64,000 nucleotides of DNA. Source: Halomonas sp. GD1P12 (lineage in GTDB: Bacteria; Pseudomonadota; Gammaproteobacteria; Pseudomonadales; Halomonadaceae). Positions 1-9,175 of this stretch are shown piece after piece. The notes under the pieces are model-generated. The model searched no databases. It was not told where the DNA came from and saw only the letters and a program-made list of their open reading frames with translations. The stretch is from positions 3,410,001 to 3,474,000 of the forward strand of contig NZ_CP107007.1 of assembly GCF_025725645.1 (NCBI RefSeq), read 5' to 3'. Both the position numbers and the translations under genes were made by a program. Within the stretch, counting starts at the first letter, position 1; each line of letters begins with the position of its first letter.

Positions 1-1
1 G

Positions 2-1123
2 AAGTATCCGTCGTTTTTCTTCGGCCCGTTTTATGTCAGCGTGACCGGCAAGTCGCTGGTCGAAGGCTACCGTCAGACCTTCGGCCGCTCGGTGGTGGGG
101 CTCTTCGCGCTGGTGCAGATTCCGGTCACCGCGATCATCATCGCCGCCATTGCGATCACCACGGCGGGTCTGGCCGGCAGCATCGTGCCGCTGACGCTCA
201 GCCCGCCCACGGTGGCGGTGATTCTGATCGCATTATGTGGCGTGCTCACCTTCGCCGGCGGCTACCGGCTGCTGGACTGGGTGAACAAGGTGTTCGTGGT
301 GATTTTGAGCGTGACCACGGTGCTGGCGGCGATCGTTGCCCTGCCGCTGGTGGACTGGACCTTTTATCCGGCGACCGCGGCCTCGCCGCTCTGGAGCGTG
401 GCCACCTTCGTGACGCTGGTCGCGGTACTGGGCCTGATGCCCTCGGACATTACGCTTGCCGTCATGAACTCGCTGTGGTCCGAGGCGCGCAACAAAACCC
501 AGGGCAAGCGTAGCGACACTACCGCCGAGAAGATCGATTTCAACATCGGCTATATCGGCGCCGGCGTTTTGGCAGCGTGCTTCGTGATCATGGGCGCCGG
601 CGTCATGCACAGCCAGGGCGTGAGCCCCGCCGACGGCGCGGTAGGCTTTGCAAGCCAGGTCATCAGCCTTTACACCAGCACACTCGGCGAGTGGAGCGGC
701 GTGGTCGTGGGCATTTCCGCGTTTACTGTCATGCTCACCACCCTGCTGACCGTGCTCGACGGCTTCCCGCGCATGATCAGTGCTTCCTGGTACACCTTCA
801 CCCGCCCGGTGGGCGCGACCGAAGAGTCGCGCACGATCGAGGGCAGCCCGGCGTTTCTGATCTCGCTGATCGGGCTTTCACTGTTCGCCGCGGTCATTCT
901 CTACACACTGATGGGCAACTTTCGCCTGTTCATGGACTTCGTGATGGTGGTGGCCTTTTTGTTGAGCCCGATTCTCGCCGCACTCAACCACTTCACCGCC
1001 AACGGCGCCACCGTGCCGGTATCACTTCGCCCCTCCAAACTGATTAATGCCTGGAGCTGGCTGGCGATCGCCACGCTGACGCTGTTGTCGGTGGGCTATA
1101 TCGTCGTCCAGTTCATCATGTAA
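2..1123 (+). CDS. NRAMP-family metal transporter (5'-truncated by window edge)
   Basis: Open from the first bases of the window to the stop at 1123; the visible 373 residues lack the first tens of residues, including the expected TM1 metal-binding segment. The opening part (YPSFFFGPFYVSVTGKSLVEGYR) resembles the cytosolic loop after TM2 of NRAMP transporters, and about ten hydrophobic segments follow. The TM6 element reads GLMPSDITLAVMNSLW: the NRAMP Met-Pro is kept, but the His-Asn of the classical MPHN is replaced. NRAMP members move Mn2+, Fe2+ or related ions into the cytoplasm with protons; family members without the classical TM6 motif may differ in substrate. Family confident, substrate open. 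Confidence 0.8.
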   Translation, partial: KYPSFFFGPFYVSVTGKSLVEGYRQTFGRSVVGLFALVQIPVTAIIIAAIAITTAGLAGSIVPLTLSPPTVAVILIALCGVLTFAGGYRLLDWVNKVFVVILSVTTVLAAIVALPLVDWTFYPATAASPLWSVATFVTLVAVLGLMPSDITLAVMNSLWSEARNKTQGKRSDTTAEKIDFNIGYIGAGVLAACFVIMGAGVMHSQGVSPADGAVGFASQVISLYTSTLGEWSGVVVGISAFTVMLTTLLTVLDGFPRMISASWYTFTRPVGATEESRTIEGSPAFLISLIGLSLFAAVILYTLMGNFRLFMDFVMVVAFLLSPILAALNHFTANGATVPVSLRPSKLINAWSWLAIATLTLLSVGYIVVQFIM

Positions 1124-1164
1124 GCCTCAGGCAAGCGCATCACGCACGTTCATCGTGCAAATTC

Positions 1165-1203
1165 GGCGGGCGGTCACGCAAGTGGGCCGCCCGCCACCGT
1201 TTT
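1165..1203 (+). terminator. Possible terminator hairpin between converging genes
   Basis: A perfect 9-bp inverted repeat GGCGGGCGG/CCGCCCGCC (1165-1173 and 1187-1195) follows the NRAMP gene and is trailed by a short T-run (TTTT near 1199-1203). The stop codon of the converging hpxO sits in the loop, so one hairpin may serve both genes. The T-run is weak. Confidence 0.45.
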
Positions 1204-2376
1204 GCGAATCCCTTCGAGCACGCCGTGGCCATCCTCGCGGCCAAGCTCCTCGTACCAGGCCTGGGTCTCGGCGGGGTTCTCGCCGTGAATCATCGCCGCC
1301 CGCTTGCGCGCGCGCGCCACGATCTCCCCAACCCGCTCGACGCGCGCGCCGTCGTAGCGTTCGAGCGCTGTCGCAAGCGCCGTCGTGGTATCAGGCGCTT
1401 CATCAAGCGCGGCGCTGACGGCCTCGCTCAGCACCCAGGCATCCTCCATCGCCTGACAGCCGCCCTGGCCAAGATCCGGCGCCATGCCGTGGGCGGCGTC
1501 GCCCATCAGTGCCACCCGCGTGTCGGTCAGCCGCTCGAGCGGCTCGATGTCGTGAATCTCGACCCGCGCCATGCGAGCGGGGTCGAACTGCTCGATCAGC
1601 GCCTGCACCGCCGGGCTCCAGCCCTTGAAATGCGTCTTGAGCTCGTCGCGATAGCGGCTTGGGTCACTTTGCGAGCCTGCCGCCATCGGCACGTCGAAAA
1701 AGCAGTAGAACTCTTGCTGCCCCTCGTCATTACCGCCGGTCCCCATGGGCATGAGCGACACACGCTTGCCCTCGCCCACGTACTGATCCCAGCTTTCGAG
1801 CGGCGCCAGCGCCTCGGTGGCCGCCACGCGCACGTTCCAGTTCACATAGCCCACGTACTGGCGCGCCACCCGCTGCCCGACGATTTTATCGCGAAGCCTT
1901 GAGTGCGTGCCGTCGGCCACGACCAGCAGATCAGCGCTGACACGCTCGCCGTCCTCCATCACGGCCGTCACACCCTCATCATCGCTTTCAACATCCACAC
2001 AGTGGCGCCCGAGCCGAATATGCTCGGCGCCCACGGCGTCGAACAGGGTCTTTTGCAGCGCGGCGCGGGAAATCGGGCAGGCGCGCTGATTCACCGCCTC
2101 GTAAAGCGGGGTGAGCGAGAAATCACTTAACAGGTGACCCTCGTGGCTCAGGTAGCGCATGCGCGTCATCTCGCCGCTGATCTGTTCTATGGCGCTGCCC
2201 AGCCCCAGCCGATGCATCACTTTTACCCCGTTGGGCCATAGCGAAATCGCGGCCCCCACCGGGCGCATCTGTTCGACGCGCTCGAAGACCCGCACGCGGT
2301 GGCCCTGGCGTTTGAAGGCCAGCGCCGCGCTCAACCCGCCCATGCCCGCACCAATGACGACAATATCCAGCGCCAT
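1174..2376 (-). CDS. hpxO: FAD-dependent urate hydroxylase
   Basis: 400 residues, flavoprotein monooxygenase fold. The N-terminal Rossmann motif is VVIGAGMGGLSAA; the central GDAAHGMAPDLGQGGCQAMEDA holds the FAD pyrophosphate. HpxO hallmarks are conserved: PVGAAISLWPNGVKV, YVNWN, GEGKRVSLMP and FYCFFDVP. Arg205 and Tyr224 align with Arg204 and Tyr216 of Klebsiella HpxO (a short insertion lies between them). The enzyme converts urate to 5-hydroxyisourate with NADH and O2, the first step of urate degradation. Other purine-degradation genes are not adjacent here. A LysR gene lies upstream on the same strand and could regulate it. Confidence 0.88.
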   Translation of the reverse strand: MALDIVVIGAGMGGLSAALAFKRQGHRVRVFERVEQMRPVGAAISLWPNGVKVMHRLGLGSAIEQISGEMTRMRYLSHEGHLLSDFSLTPLYEAVNQRACPISRAALQKTLFDAVGAEHIRLGRHCVDVESDDEGVTAVMEDGERVSADLLVVADGTHSRLRDKIVGQRVARQYVGYVNWNVRVAATEALAPLESWDQYVGEGKRVSLMPMGTGGNDEGQQEFYCFFDVPMAAGSQSDPSRYRDELKTHFKGWSPAVQALIEQFDPARMARVEIHDIEPLERLTDTRVALMGDAAHGMAPDLGQGGCQAMEDAWVLSEAVSAALDEAPDTTTALATALERYDGARVERVGEIVARARKRAAMIHGENPAETQAWYEELGREDGHGVLEGIRKTVAGGPLA

Positions 2377-2533
2377 AACGCCTCCTGATCAAAATGAAAT
2401 TGCGTTGTGAAACGACGTGGCGACGCTCGTATACAAAACGCGTTCCTTCGAGCCTACCGCATCCGCCGGGCAAAGCGTATAGCCACGCCCTGCCAGCCAC
2501 ACGTCACCGGGTTCGATGCCGTGGGCCCGAACG

Positions 2534-3481
2534 TTACGGGCAAGAATCGGGCCAGCCCGAAGCCGTTTGGCTTGCGGCGAAGGCGCGAAGCTCATCGAAC
2601 AACCAGGCCGTGGCGGGCTCGCGCGCGTAGAGTTCGTGCTGGATCAGGGTGAGCGTCAGCGCGCCGAGTTCCGGCGGCGCCTCGACCAGGCGCACCGGCA
2701 GTAGCGCGATGAAGCGCTCGGCCATGTGCCGGGGCAGCGTCATGATCGCCCCGGTTAGCGCCACGACCCGGGCCGCGGCGATATAGTTGAGATTGCGCGA
2801 GATCACCCGCCGGCTCAATCCGTGCGCACGCAGGCAGCCGTCGATGGGCCCCAACCCGAGCCCGCTGATGTCGGCGAGTTCGACGTGGGCAAGTGCGGCA
2901 AAGTCGCCAAGCGTTAGCGATGCCCCCACCTGGACATTGTCTGCCGCGGCCAAACACACCCACTCCTCATCGAGCCACGGCGTACTCACCACTCCGGTAG
3001 GCAGCTCGACGCGGCTATCGAGCCCGACCACCATATCCACCTGGCGGCTTTTTAGACCCTCGTCGAGTGCGTCAGGCGTGATCAGCTCGATCGAGAAACT
3101 CAGCCCCGGCGCCTGGCCGAGCAGCCGGCTCAAAAATAGCGGGTACATCACCTCCTCGAAGTAGTCCGTGGTGGCCAGGGTAAAGTGGCGCGCGCTGGTC
3201 GCCGGGGCAAAGCTTGCGGGCGGGGCGAGCCCCTGCTCGAGCAGCGCCAGTGCCTGCACGACGGTCGGCAGCAGCGCCTCGGCCCGTGGCGTGGGCTGCA
3301 TGCCCTGCTCGATGCGAACGAACAGCGGATCGTCGAGCCCTTCGCGCAGCCGCTTGAGCGCGTGACTGATGGCGGGCTGGGAAAGATGCAGCTTTAGCGC
3401 CGCCCGAGTGACGTGGCGCTCCTGCATGAGCGTCACGAAAACGCGCAGCAGGTTCAGATCGAAATGCCGAAACAACTTCAT
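2534..3481 (-). CDS. LysR-family transcriptional regulator
   Basis: 315 residues. The N-terminal winged HTH (residues 4-65; DLNLLRVFVTLMQERHV, LSQPAISHALKRLREGLDDPL) is of the NodD/LinR/PcpR-like subgroup and is followed by a PBP-like effector domain to the C-terminus. The gene lies upstream of hpxO on the same strand and is divergent from speB across a 112-bp intergenic region containing a LysR-type dyad (3493-3507). It may therefore regulate itself and speB, and possibly hpxO. The effector is not evident; agmatine, urate or a derivative would fit the context. Confidence 0.85.
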   Translation of the reverse strand: MKLFRHFDLNLLRVFVTLMQERHVTRAALKLHLSQPAISHALKRLREGLDDPLFVRIEQGMQPTPRAEALLPTVVQALALLEQGLAPPASFAPATSARHFTLATTDYFEEVMYPLFLSRLLGQAPGLSFSIELITPDALDEGLKSRQVDMVVGLDSRVELPTGVVSTPWLDEEWVCLAAADNVQVGASLTLGDFAALAHVELADISGLGLGPIDGCLRAHGLSRRVISRNLNYIAAARVVALTGAIMTLPRHMAERFIALLPVRLVEAPPELGALTLTLIQHELYAREPATAWLFDELRAFAASQTASGWPDSCP

Positions 3482-3492
3482 GGCGAATCACC

Positions 3493-3507
3493 ATTCATAT
3501 AGCGAAT
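3493..3507. promoter_or_regulatory. LysR-box dyad between lysR and speB
   Basis: ATTC-N7-GAAT, a perfect dyad of the T-N11-A type, begins 12 bp from the start of the LysR gene in the divergent lysR/speB intergenic region. Further ATTCAT copies follow at about 3523-3538 and could be secondary half-sites. Position and symmetry match LysR-family recognition sites. Confidence 0.55.
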
Positions 3508-3593
3508 GATCCGATTCTAAACATTCATTTCATTCATTACTCAAAACCTTTTATCGTCTTCGCCTTCACTCCCTTTCGAGGAGGCGCCCGCGA

Positions 3594-4517
3594 GTGGCCC
3601 AGTCCCCTATCATGCCAAGCCTGTTCGGCGATGTTATCTCGACGTTCATGAACGTGGAAAAAGCCACTGACCCAAAAGCGAGTAATGCGGACGTCGTGAT
3701 CAGCGGTGTGCCCTTCGATCTCGCCTGCTCGGGACGCGCCGGCACGCGCATGGGCCCCAACGCCATTCGCCAGGCCACGGCGAATTTGATCTGGGAAGGC
3801 AAGCGCTGGCCCTGGGACTTTGCCCTGGAAGAGCGCCTTTGCGTGGTTGACGCGGGCAACCTGGACTACGCCTACGGCGAGCCGGAAAGCCTGGTGGATA
3901 ACCTGGAGAGCCACGCCGGGCGCTGGCTGGCCGCGGGCAAGAAAATGCTGACGCTCGGCGGCGATCACTACATCAGCCTGCCGCTACTGCGCGCGCACGC
4001 CCGTGAGCATGGCCCGCTGGCGCTGATCCACTTCGATGCCCACACCGACACCTACGAGCAGGGCACGCGCTTCGATCACGGCACCATCTTTCACCACGCG
4101 CTCAAGGAAGGCCTGGTGGTGCCGGAGCACTCGCTGCAGATCGGCATTCGGACAAGCTATGATCGCCACAATCATCCGTATGAAGTGCTGGACGCCGACT
4201 GGGTGAACGACCACGGTCCGAAAGCCGTGCTCGAGAAGATCCGCGCCCGCGTCGGCCACCACCCGGCCTACGTAAGCCTCGACATCGACGGCCTCGACCC
4301 GGCGTTTGCCCCGGGCACCGGGACGCCGGTGTGCGGCGGCATGTCGACCGACCTGTTATTGAAGGTCATTCGCGGGCTGGTCGGCATGGAGCTTGTCGGC
4401 ATGGATGTGGTCGAGGTGAACCCGGCGTATGATCACGGCGACATCACCTCGCTTGCCGCCGCGACCCTGGGGCTTGAATTTCTGTACGTGCTGGCGGCGG
4501 GCAAAGCCCACGCCTGA
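3594..4517 (+). CDS. speB: Agmatinase (ureohydrolase family)
   Basis: 307 residues, close to E. coli SpeB in length and along the whole protein. It hydrolyses agmatine to putrescine and urea with a binuclear Mn2+ centre. Metal ligands are visible: His125 (LGGDH), Asp148/His150/Asp152 (FDAHTD) and Asp230/Asp232 (SLDIDGLDP). The GTG start is chosen because GAGGAGG at 3578-3584 sits at good spacing; an ATG lies 18 bp further in. The urea produced would feed the urease encoded 40 kb away. A related activity such as guanidinobutyrase cannot be excluded, but similarity to SpeB (SGRAGTRMGPNAIRQ, FDHGT) favours agmatinase. Confidence 0.88.
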   Translation: MAQSPIMPSLFGDVISTFMNVEKATDPKASNADVVISGVPFDLACSGRAGTRMGPNAIRQATANLIWEGKRWPWDFALEERLCVVDAGNLDYAYGEPESLVDNLESHAGRWLAAGKKMLTLGGDHYISLPLLRAHAREHGPLALIHFDAHTDTYEQGTRFDHGTIFHHALKEGLVVPEHSLQIGIRTSYDRHNHPYEVLDADWVNDHGPKAVLEKIRARVGHHPAYVSLDIDGLDPAFAPGTGTPVCGGMSTDLLLKVIRGLVGMELVGMDVVEVNPAYDHGDITSLAAATLGLEFLYVLAAGKAHA

Positions 4518-4535
4518 CCAACGCCTTCGCGAGCG

Positions 4536-4569
4536 ACGCCGTGACGCCCTGCGTTACGGCGTTTGCGTT
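4536..4569. terminator. Bidirectional terminator between speB and lysR
   Basis: ACGCCGT-g-ACGC-cct-GCGT-t-ACGGCGT forms an 11-bp hairpin (4536-4562) between the converging ends of speB and the next LysR gene, followed on the plus side by TTGCGTTT. It overlaps the stop of the LysR gene. Confidence 0.55.
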
Positions 4570-5468
4570 TCCAGTGCCTGGCACAGATCCCCCAGAAAGT
4601 CCGCCACGCCCTTGGGCAGCACGCGCCCGGCAAGCGTTTGCACCTCCAGCGTGCGTCCGCTCATTTCCCGATCACGAATCGGCAGCGACACCAGCTCGGC
4701 GGACTCACCCAGATGCCGGATCGACACGTCACCGATCAGCGTGATGCCGCCCTGGCACATCGCAAAGTGCACCAGCGTCGTGACGAAGTTGCTGGTCATC
4801 ACCGGCTCGATCAGAAGTCCCTGACGGCTGCAGCTGACGTTGAAGAGCTGGCGGATGGTGGTGTTCTCGGTGGGCAGCGCCAGATCGAAACTTCCCAGCT
4901 GCGCAAGCGACACCTGCTTTTTGTCGGCGAGCGGATGCGAGCGGTGCATGACCGCGTGAATCGGCGCCATGACGCGCTTTTCCACCTTGATGTTCTTCTC
5001 CGGCGACGGTGAGATGGTCAGTCCGATATCCACCAGCCCCTCGCACACCCGCTGAATCACGTCCGTCGAGGACGTCACCGTGACGTCGAAATGAATGCCG
5101 TGGTGTTTTTCGCGGTAGAGGCTGATCACGTGAGGCAGAAGATAGCTCGCCAGCCCCTCGATGCTGGCAATGCGCACCGTTCCCCGCTGAATACCCTCGA
5201 GCCCGGTGATCTCCTCGATCACCCGGGCGGCGTCCAGACGCGCCTTGCGCGCGTGAGCGGCCAAAAGCTCGCCGGAGGGGCTCAGGCGCATGCCGGCGGG
5301 GTGGCGCTCGAAGAGCTGGCTGCCAAGCTCCGACTCCAATCGTGCGATCTGACGGCTGACCGCCGAGGGCGCCACGTGCAGTGTCTGGGAGGCCTTGTTG
5401 ATCGACCCGTGGCGCACGATTTCCAGAAAATAGCGCAGCGCGGGGTCGATCAGAAGCCGCTCGTTCAT
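4554..5468 (-). CDS. LysR-family regulator of the peptide ABC/amidase/dsdA operon
   Basis: 304 residues. The N-terminal HTH (residues 8-66; YFLEIVRHGSINKASQTLHVAPSAVSRQIARLE) is typical of LysR proteins and is followed by a two-lobed effector domain. It is transcribed divergently from the ABC transporter, amidase and D-serine dehydratase genes. The intergenic region contains a perfect 8-7-8 dyad at 5497-5519. By the usual LysR arrangement it likely controls that operon in response to an imported substrate or its breakdown product; the inducer is unknown. Confidence 0.86.
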   Translation of the reverse strand: MNERLLIDPALRYFLEIVRHGSINKASQTLHVAPSAVSRQIARLESELGSQLFERHPAGMRLSPSGELLAAHARKARLDAARVIEEITGLEGIQRGTVRIASIEGLASYLLPHVISLYREKHHGIHFDVTVTSSTDVIQRVCEGLVDIGLTISPSPEKNIKVEKRVMAPIHAVMHRSHPLADKKQVSLAQLGSFDLALPTENTTIRQLFNVSCSRQGLLIEPVMTSNFVTTLVHFAMCQGGITLIGDVSIRHLGESAELVSLPIRDREMSGRTLEVQTLAGRVLPKGVADFLGDLCQALETQTP

Positions 5469-5496
5469 TGAAAACCTCCAGGTCGGGACGGGTTCG

Positions 5497-5519
5497 GGTA
5501 TTGCTTAAAAGGCAATACC
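5497..5519. promoter_or_regulatory. LysR-type operator dyad upstream of ABC/amidase operon
   Basis: GGTATTGC-ttaaaag-GCAATACC is a perfect inverted repeat with T-N11-A character, 28 bp from the LysR start codon in the divergent promoter region. A third AATACC half-site follows near 5530-5536, a spacing seen in LysR activation sites. Confidence 0.6.
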
Positions 5520-5684
5520 GCTTTCGAAAAATACCGCTAACGTGATGGGCTTTGCCAGCACTAGTATCGAGAAAGAAGCACCGCCCGAGGCAAATCGACA
5601 AGGCGCCCCACCAATAACAAGCGCCGATCTGCCCACCATCAACGTGGTAATCGCCAGCCGCCAACAATACCAATGGAGATTGCG

Positions 5685-7286
5685 ATGAATCCGACGTTCC
5701 CTGCCCGTTTCCCCAAAAAAACGCTGCTGACCGCTTTGGGCTTGGCCAGTGCCTTATCCTTCAGCGCACAAACCAGCGCCGACACCACCGTCAACGCCGT
5801 GATGCACTCGGCGCTGCGCGCACTCGACCCGGTATCGAGCAGTGCCACCATCGCTCGCAACCACGGCTATATGATCTACGATACGCTGATTGGGCTGAAT
5901 GCGGATCTGACGCCGCAGCCGCAGATGGCGGACTGGGAGGTCTCCGAGGATGGCCTCACCTACACCTTCACCCTGCGCGAGGGGCTGACCTGGCACGACG
6001 GAAGCCCCGTGACCGCGGCGGACTGCATCGCCTCGCTCGAGCGCTGGTCGAGCTTCGACCCGGGCGGCACACTGATCTTCGATCATCTCGAGAGCCTGAC
6101 GGCGCTGGACGAACACCGCTTCGAGCTCAAACTGACCACCGAGCTTGGCGATGTCATCGGCCTTTTGGCCAAGCCCTCGGCGGTGGCCGCGTTCATGATG
6201 CCCGAGGCGGTCGCCTCGATCGAGCCGGGCCAGCCGCTGCCCAACCAGATTGGCTCCGGACCGTTTCGCTTCGTGAGCGACGCCTTCCAGCCCGGCGTGA
6301 AGGCGGTCTACGAACGCTTTGACGAGTACGTGCCGCGCGACGAGGCGCCTTCCGGCACCGCGGGCAGCAAGGAAGTGTTCGTCGACCGGGTGGAGTGGAT
6401 CCACATGCCGGACGTGCAGACCATGGTCAACGCCATCAACAGCGGCGATATCGACTACATCGAACGCACGCCCTTCGATCTGCTGCCGCTTCTGGAGAGC
6501 AACCCCGAGATTCACGCCGAGGTGCTCGACCCGCTCGGCATGCTGACACTCGCCCGCATGAACTTCCTCCACCCTCCCTTCAACGACGAGCGCATCCGCC
6601 GCGCTGCGCTGCTCGCCATCGGCCAGGACGACGTGATGGCAGCTCTCGTCGGCGACCCGCGCTTCTATGAAACCTGCGCGTCGGTCTACGGCTGCAACAC
6701 CGCGCTCTCGAGTGAGGCCGGCGGCGAGTCACTGACCAGCGGCGGCAATCTGGACGAGGCGCGCGCGCTGCTCGAGGAGGCGGGTTACAACGACACCCCC
6801 ATCGTGCTGCTTCAGCCGTCGGATGTGGCCACGCTGACGCCACAGCCGCTGGTGGTCGCCCAGGCGCTTCGAGCCGCCGGCTTCAACGTCGAGCTTCGCC
6901 AGATGGACTGGCAGACCCTGGTCAGCCAGCGCGCCAGCCGCGAGGCCTCGAGCGACGGCGGCTGGGACATGATCTTCACCAACTTCGGCGTGGACAGCCT
7001 CTGGTCGCCGAGCATCAACCCACTGTTGATCAGCACCGGCGAAGAGGATAGCTGGTTCGGCTGGCCCACGGACCCGGACATGGAAGCGCTGCTCGACGAG
7101 TTTGCTCTCGCGACCGAAGGCGACGAGCGTCAAGCACTTGCCGAGGATATTCAGCGCCAAGCCATGGAGCAGGTCACTTTCGTGCCCCTGGGCCAGTTCC
7201 AGAACGTGATCTCCTGGCGTGACGAGTTAAGCGATGTCGTCGCCGGCCCCATCCCGGTGTTCTGGGGCATGCACAAGGCCGAATGA
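5685..7286 (+). CDS. ABC transporter substrate-binding protein, family 5 (peptide/opine type)
   Basis: 533 residues from the ATG at 5685, preferred over 5673 because TGGAGA sits just before it. A signal peptide (KKTLLTALGLASALSFSAQTSADT) predicts periplasmic export, with cleavage after an A-x-A near residue 27. The mature protein has the SBP_bac_5 architecture (ALDPVSSS at the mature N-terminus, YTFTLREGLTWHDGSPVTAADC). It is the first gene of an operon with two permeases, a double ATPase, an amidase and D-serine dehydratase, so it probably captures a peptide-like or amide-bearing compound, possibly containing D-serine. Substrate is inference. Confidence 0.87.
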   Translation: MNPTFPARFPKKTLLTALGLASALSFSAQTSADTTVNAVMHSALRALDPVSSSATIARNHGYMIYDTLIGLNADLTPQPQMADWEVSEDGLTYTFTLREGLTWHDGSPVTAADCIASLERWSSFDPGGTLIFDHLESLTALDEHRFELKLTTELGDVIGLLAKPSAVAAFMMPEAVASIEPGQPLPNQIGSGPFRFVSDAFQPGVKAVYERFDEYVPRDEAPSGTAGSKEVFVDRVEWIHMPDVQTMVNAINSGDIDYIERTPFDLLPLLESNPEIHAEVLDPLGMLTLARMNFLHPPFNDERIRRAALLAIGQDDVMAALVGDPRFYETCASVYGCNTALSSEAGGESLTSGGNLDEARALLEEAGYNDTPIVLLQPSDVATLTPQPLVVAQALRAAGFNVELRQMDWQTLVSQRASREASSDGGWDMIFTNFGVDSLWSPSINPLLISTGEEDSWFGWPTDPDMEALLDEFALATEGDERQALAEDIQRQAMEQVTFVPLGQFQNVISWRDELSDVVAGPIPVFWGMHKAE

Positions 7287-7342
7287 CCCGCCGCCCCCGC
7301 CTGCGGGCGGGGGATTCTGCCTGCCCATGTGAGGAGTTTCCC

Positions 7343-8284
7343 ATGCTCAGTTACTTCATTCGCCGACTGCTGGCGGCCATACCGGTAATGCTGGTAGTCG
7401 CGCTCAGCGTCTTTCTTCTACTGCGCCTGGCCCCGGGCGACCCGGCGGTGATCATCGCCGGCGACATGGCAAGCCCCGCCCAGGTGGAGAGCATTCGCGT
7501 AGCACTCGGGCTCGACCAGCCCATCTACACCCAGTTCGTCATCTGGATGGGCAACATGCTCCAGGGTGATTTCGGCACCTCGCTGATCTCCCAGACCTCG
7601 GTGCTGTCGATGATCACCCAGCGCCTTGCGCCCACCGTTAGCCTCGCGGTGGCGGCCATCGTCTTCACCGTGCTGATCTCGGTGCCCCTGGGTGTCATCG
7701 CCGCTTGGCGTCAGGGAAGCTGGATCGACAACCTCGTCATGTCGATTTCCGTGGTCGGCTTCTCCGTGCCCGTCTTCGTGATTGGTTACATCGTCATTCA
7801 GGTGTTCGCGATCAACCTGGGGTGGCTGCCGGTACAGGGCTATCGCAGCCTGGAACACGGCTTTACTGAATTCGCCAGCCGCCTGGTGCTGCCAGCGCTG
7901 ACGCTGTCGTCGGTCTATATCGCGCTGATCGCGCGCATGACCCGCGCCAGCATGCTCGAAGTGCTCAAGGAGGATTACATCCGCACCGCCCGCGCCAAGG
8001 GCCTGGGCGAGCGGCTGGTGCTGTTTCGCCACGCGCTGAGAAACGCCGGCGTGCCGATTCTCACCGTTATCGGTACCGGTTTCGCGCTGATGGTCTCCGG
8101 AGTGGTGGTAACCGAAAGCGTGTTCAACATCCCCGGGCTCGGGCGGTTGATCATCGATGCCGTGCTGGCACGGGACTACCCCGTGATCCAGGCGATCATC
8201 CTGCTGACCGCCGGGCTTTACGTGCTGATCAATCTGTTGATCGATCTCTCCTACGCCGTGACCGACCCGAGGATCCGCTACTGA
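7343..8284 (+). CDS. ABC transporter permease, DppB type
   Basis: 313 residues, six membrane segments. The ATG at 7343 follows GAGGAG at 7331-7336; upstream in-frame starts would add a low-complexity leader. The N-terminal SYFIRRLLAAIPVMLVVALSVFLLLRLAPGDPA is characteristic of DppB/GsiC-type permeases, and the cytoplasmic EAA loop (EDYIRTARAKGLGERLVLFRHALRNA) couples to the ATPase. It pairs with the following DppC-type permease in the inner membrane. Confidence 0.88.
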   Translation: MLSYFIRRLLAAIPVMLVVALSVFLLLRLAPGDPAVIIAGDMASPAQVESIRVALGLDQPIYTQFVIWMGNMLQGDFGTSLISQTSVLSMITQRLAPTVSLAVAAIVFTVLISVPLGVIAAWRQGSWIDNLVMSISVVGFSVPVFVIGYIVIQVFAINLGWLPVQGYRSLEHGFTEFASRLVLPALTLSSVYIALIARMTRASMLEVLKEDYIRTARAKGLGERLVLFRHALRNAGVPILTVIGTGFALMVSGVVVTESVFNIPGLGRLIIDAVLARDYPVIQAIILLTAGLYVLINLLIDLSYAVTDPRIRY

Positions 8285-8316
8285 TGACCACCTATACCTA
8301 TCCCCGGAGGTTCGAC

Positions 8317-9174
8317 ATGCGCCCATCACTGCACGCCGTGACCTCTCGACTGCTGCACCTGCGCCCGCGCACCACCACGTGGATCGCCGCCATCATTTTG
8401 ATCGTCATTACGCTGATGGCGCTGCTGGCCCCGCTGATCGCGCCTTTTGATCCGACTGCGATCAATCCCGCCAACCGGCTACAGGAGGCCAATGCCACCT
8501 ACTGGCTGGGTACCGATGCCTACGGCCGCGATCTTTTTTCACGCGTGGTGTACGGCGCCCGCGTCTCGCTCACCGTCGGTGTCGGTGTGGCGGCGCTCAC
8601 ACTTCTGATCGGTCTGCCGCTGGGCCTCATTGCCGGCTACTTTCGCGCCATCGACGCGGTGTTGATGCGCTTCATGGACGGGCTGATGGCGATTCCCGGC
8701 ATTCTGGCGGCCATTGCCATCGTCTCGCTCACCTCGGCGAATCTCTGGATGCTGATGATCGCGATCACGGTACCGGAGATCCCGCAGATCGTACGTCTGG
8801 TGCGCTCCAACGTGCTCGCCACGCGGGAAGAGGCCTTCGTGGAAGCCGCGACGCTCATGGGCACACCCACTCGCACGATTCTCTGGCGCCACCTGATGCC
8901 CAACACCTTCGCCCCGCTCATCGTGCAGTGCACTTACGTGTGCGCCGCGGCGATTCTGACCGAGGCCACGCTGTCGTTTCTGGGCGTGGGGCTAAGCTCT
9001 GAAATCCCCACCTGGGGCAACATCATGTCCGACGGGCGCATCTACTTTCAGCTCAAGCCGTCGCTGATCTTCTGGGCGGGCTTTCTGCTGTCGCTGTGCA
9101 TTCTGTCGATCAACCTGCTGGGCGACGCGGCGCGCGACTCGCTGGACCCCACCATGAAGCGCAAGGAGAGTTGA
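8317..9174 (+). CDS. ABC transporter permease, DppC type
   Basis: 285 residues from the ATG at 8317, which has GGAGG six bases upstream (8306-8310). An alternative ATG at 8284 overlaps the previous stop (TGATG) and would add 11 residues. TM1 (WIAAIILIVITLMALLAPLIAPFDP) is followed by the DppC motif YWLGTDAYGRDLFSRVVYGARVSL and an EAA loop (EEAFVEAATLMGTPTRTILWRHLMPN). It forms the membrane channel with the upstream permease. Confidence 0.87.
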   Translation: MRPSLHAVTSRLLHLRPRTTTWIAAIILIVITLMALLAPLIAPFDPTAINPANRLQEANATYWLGTDAYGRDLFSRVVYGARVSLTVGVGVAALTLLIGLPLGLIAGYFRAIDAVLMRFMDGLMAIPGILAAIAIVSLTSANLWMLMIAITVPEIPQIVRLVRSNVLATREEAFVEAATLMGTPTRTILWRHLMPNTFAPLIVQCTYVCAAAILTEATLSFLGVGLSSEIPTWGNIMSDGRIYFQLKPSLIFWAGFLLSLCILSINLLGDAARDSLDPTMKRKES

Positions 9175-9175
9175 G

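Noticed and set aside
2407..2704. Small overlapping plus-strand frames between hpxO and the LysR gene
   Set aside because: They lie antisense to the hpxO upstream region and the LysR 3' end, and carry no motif.
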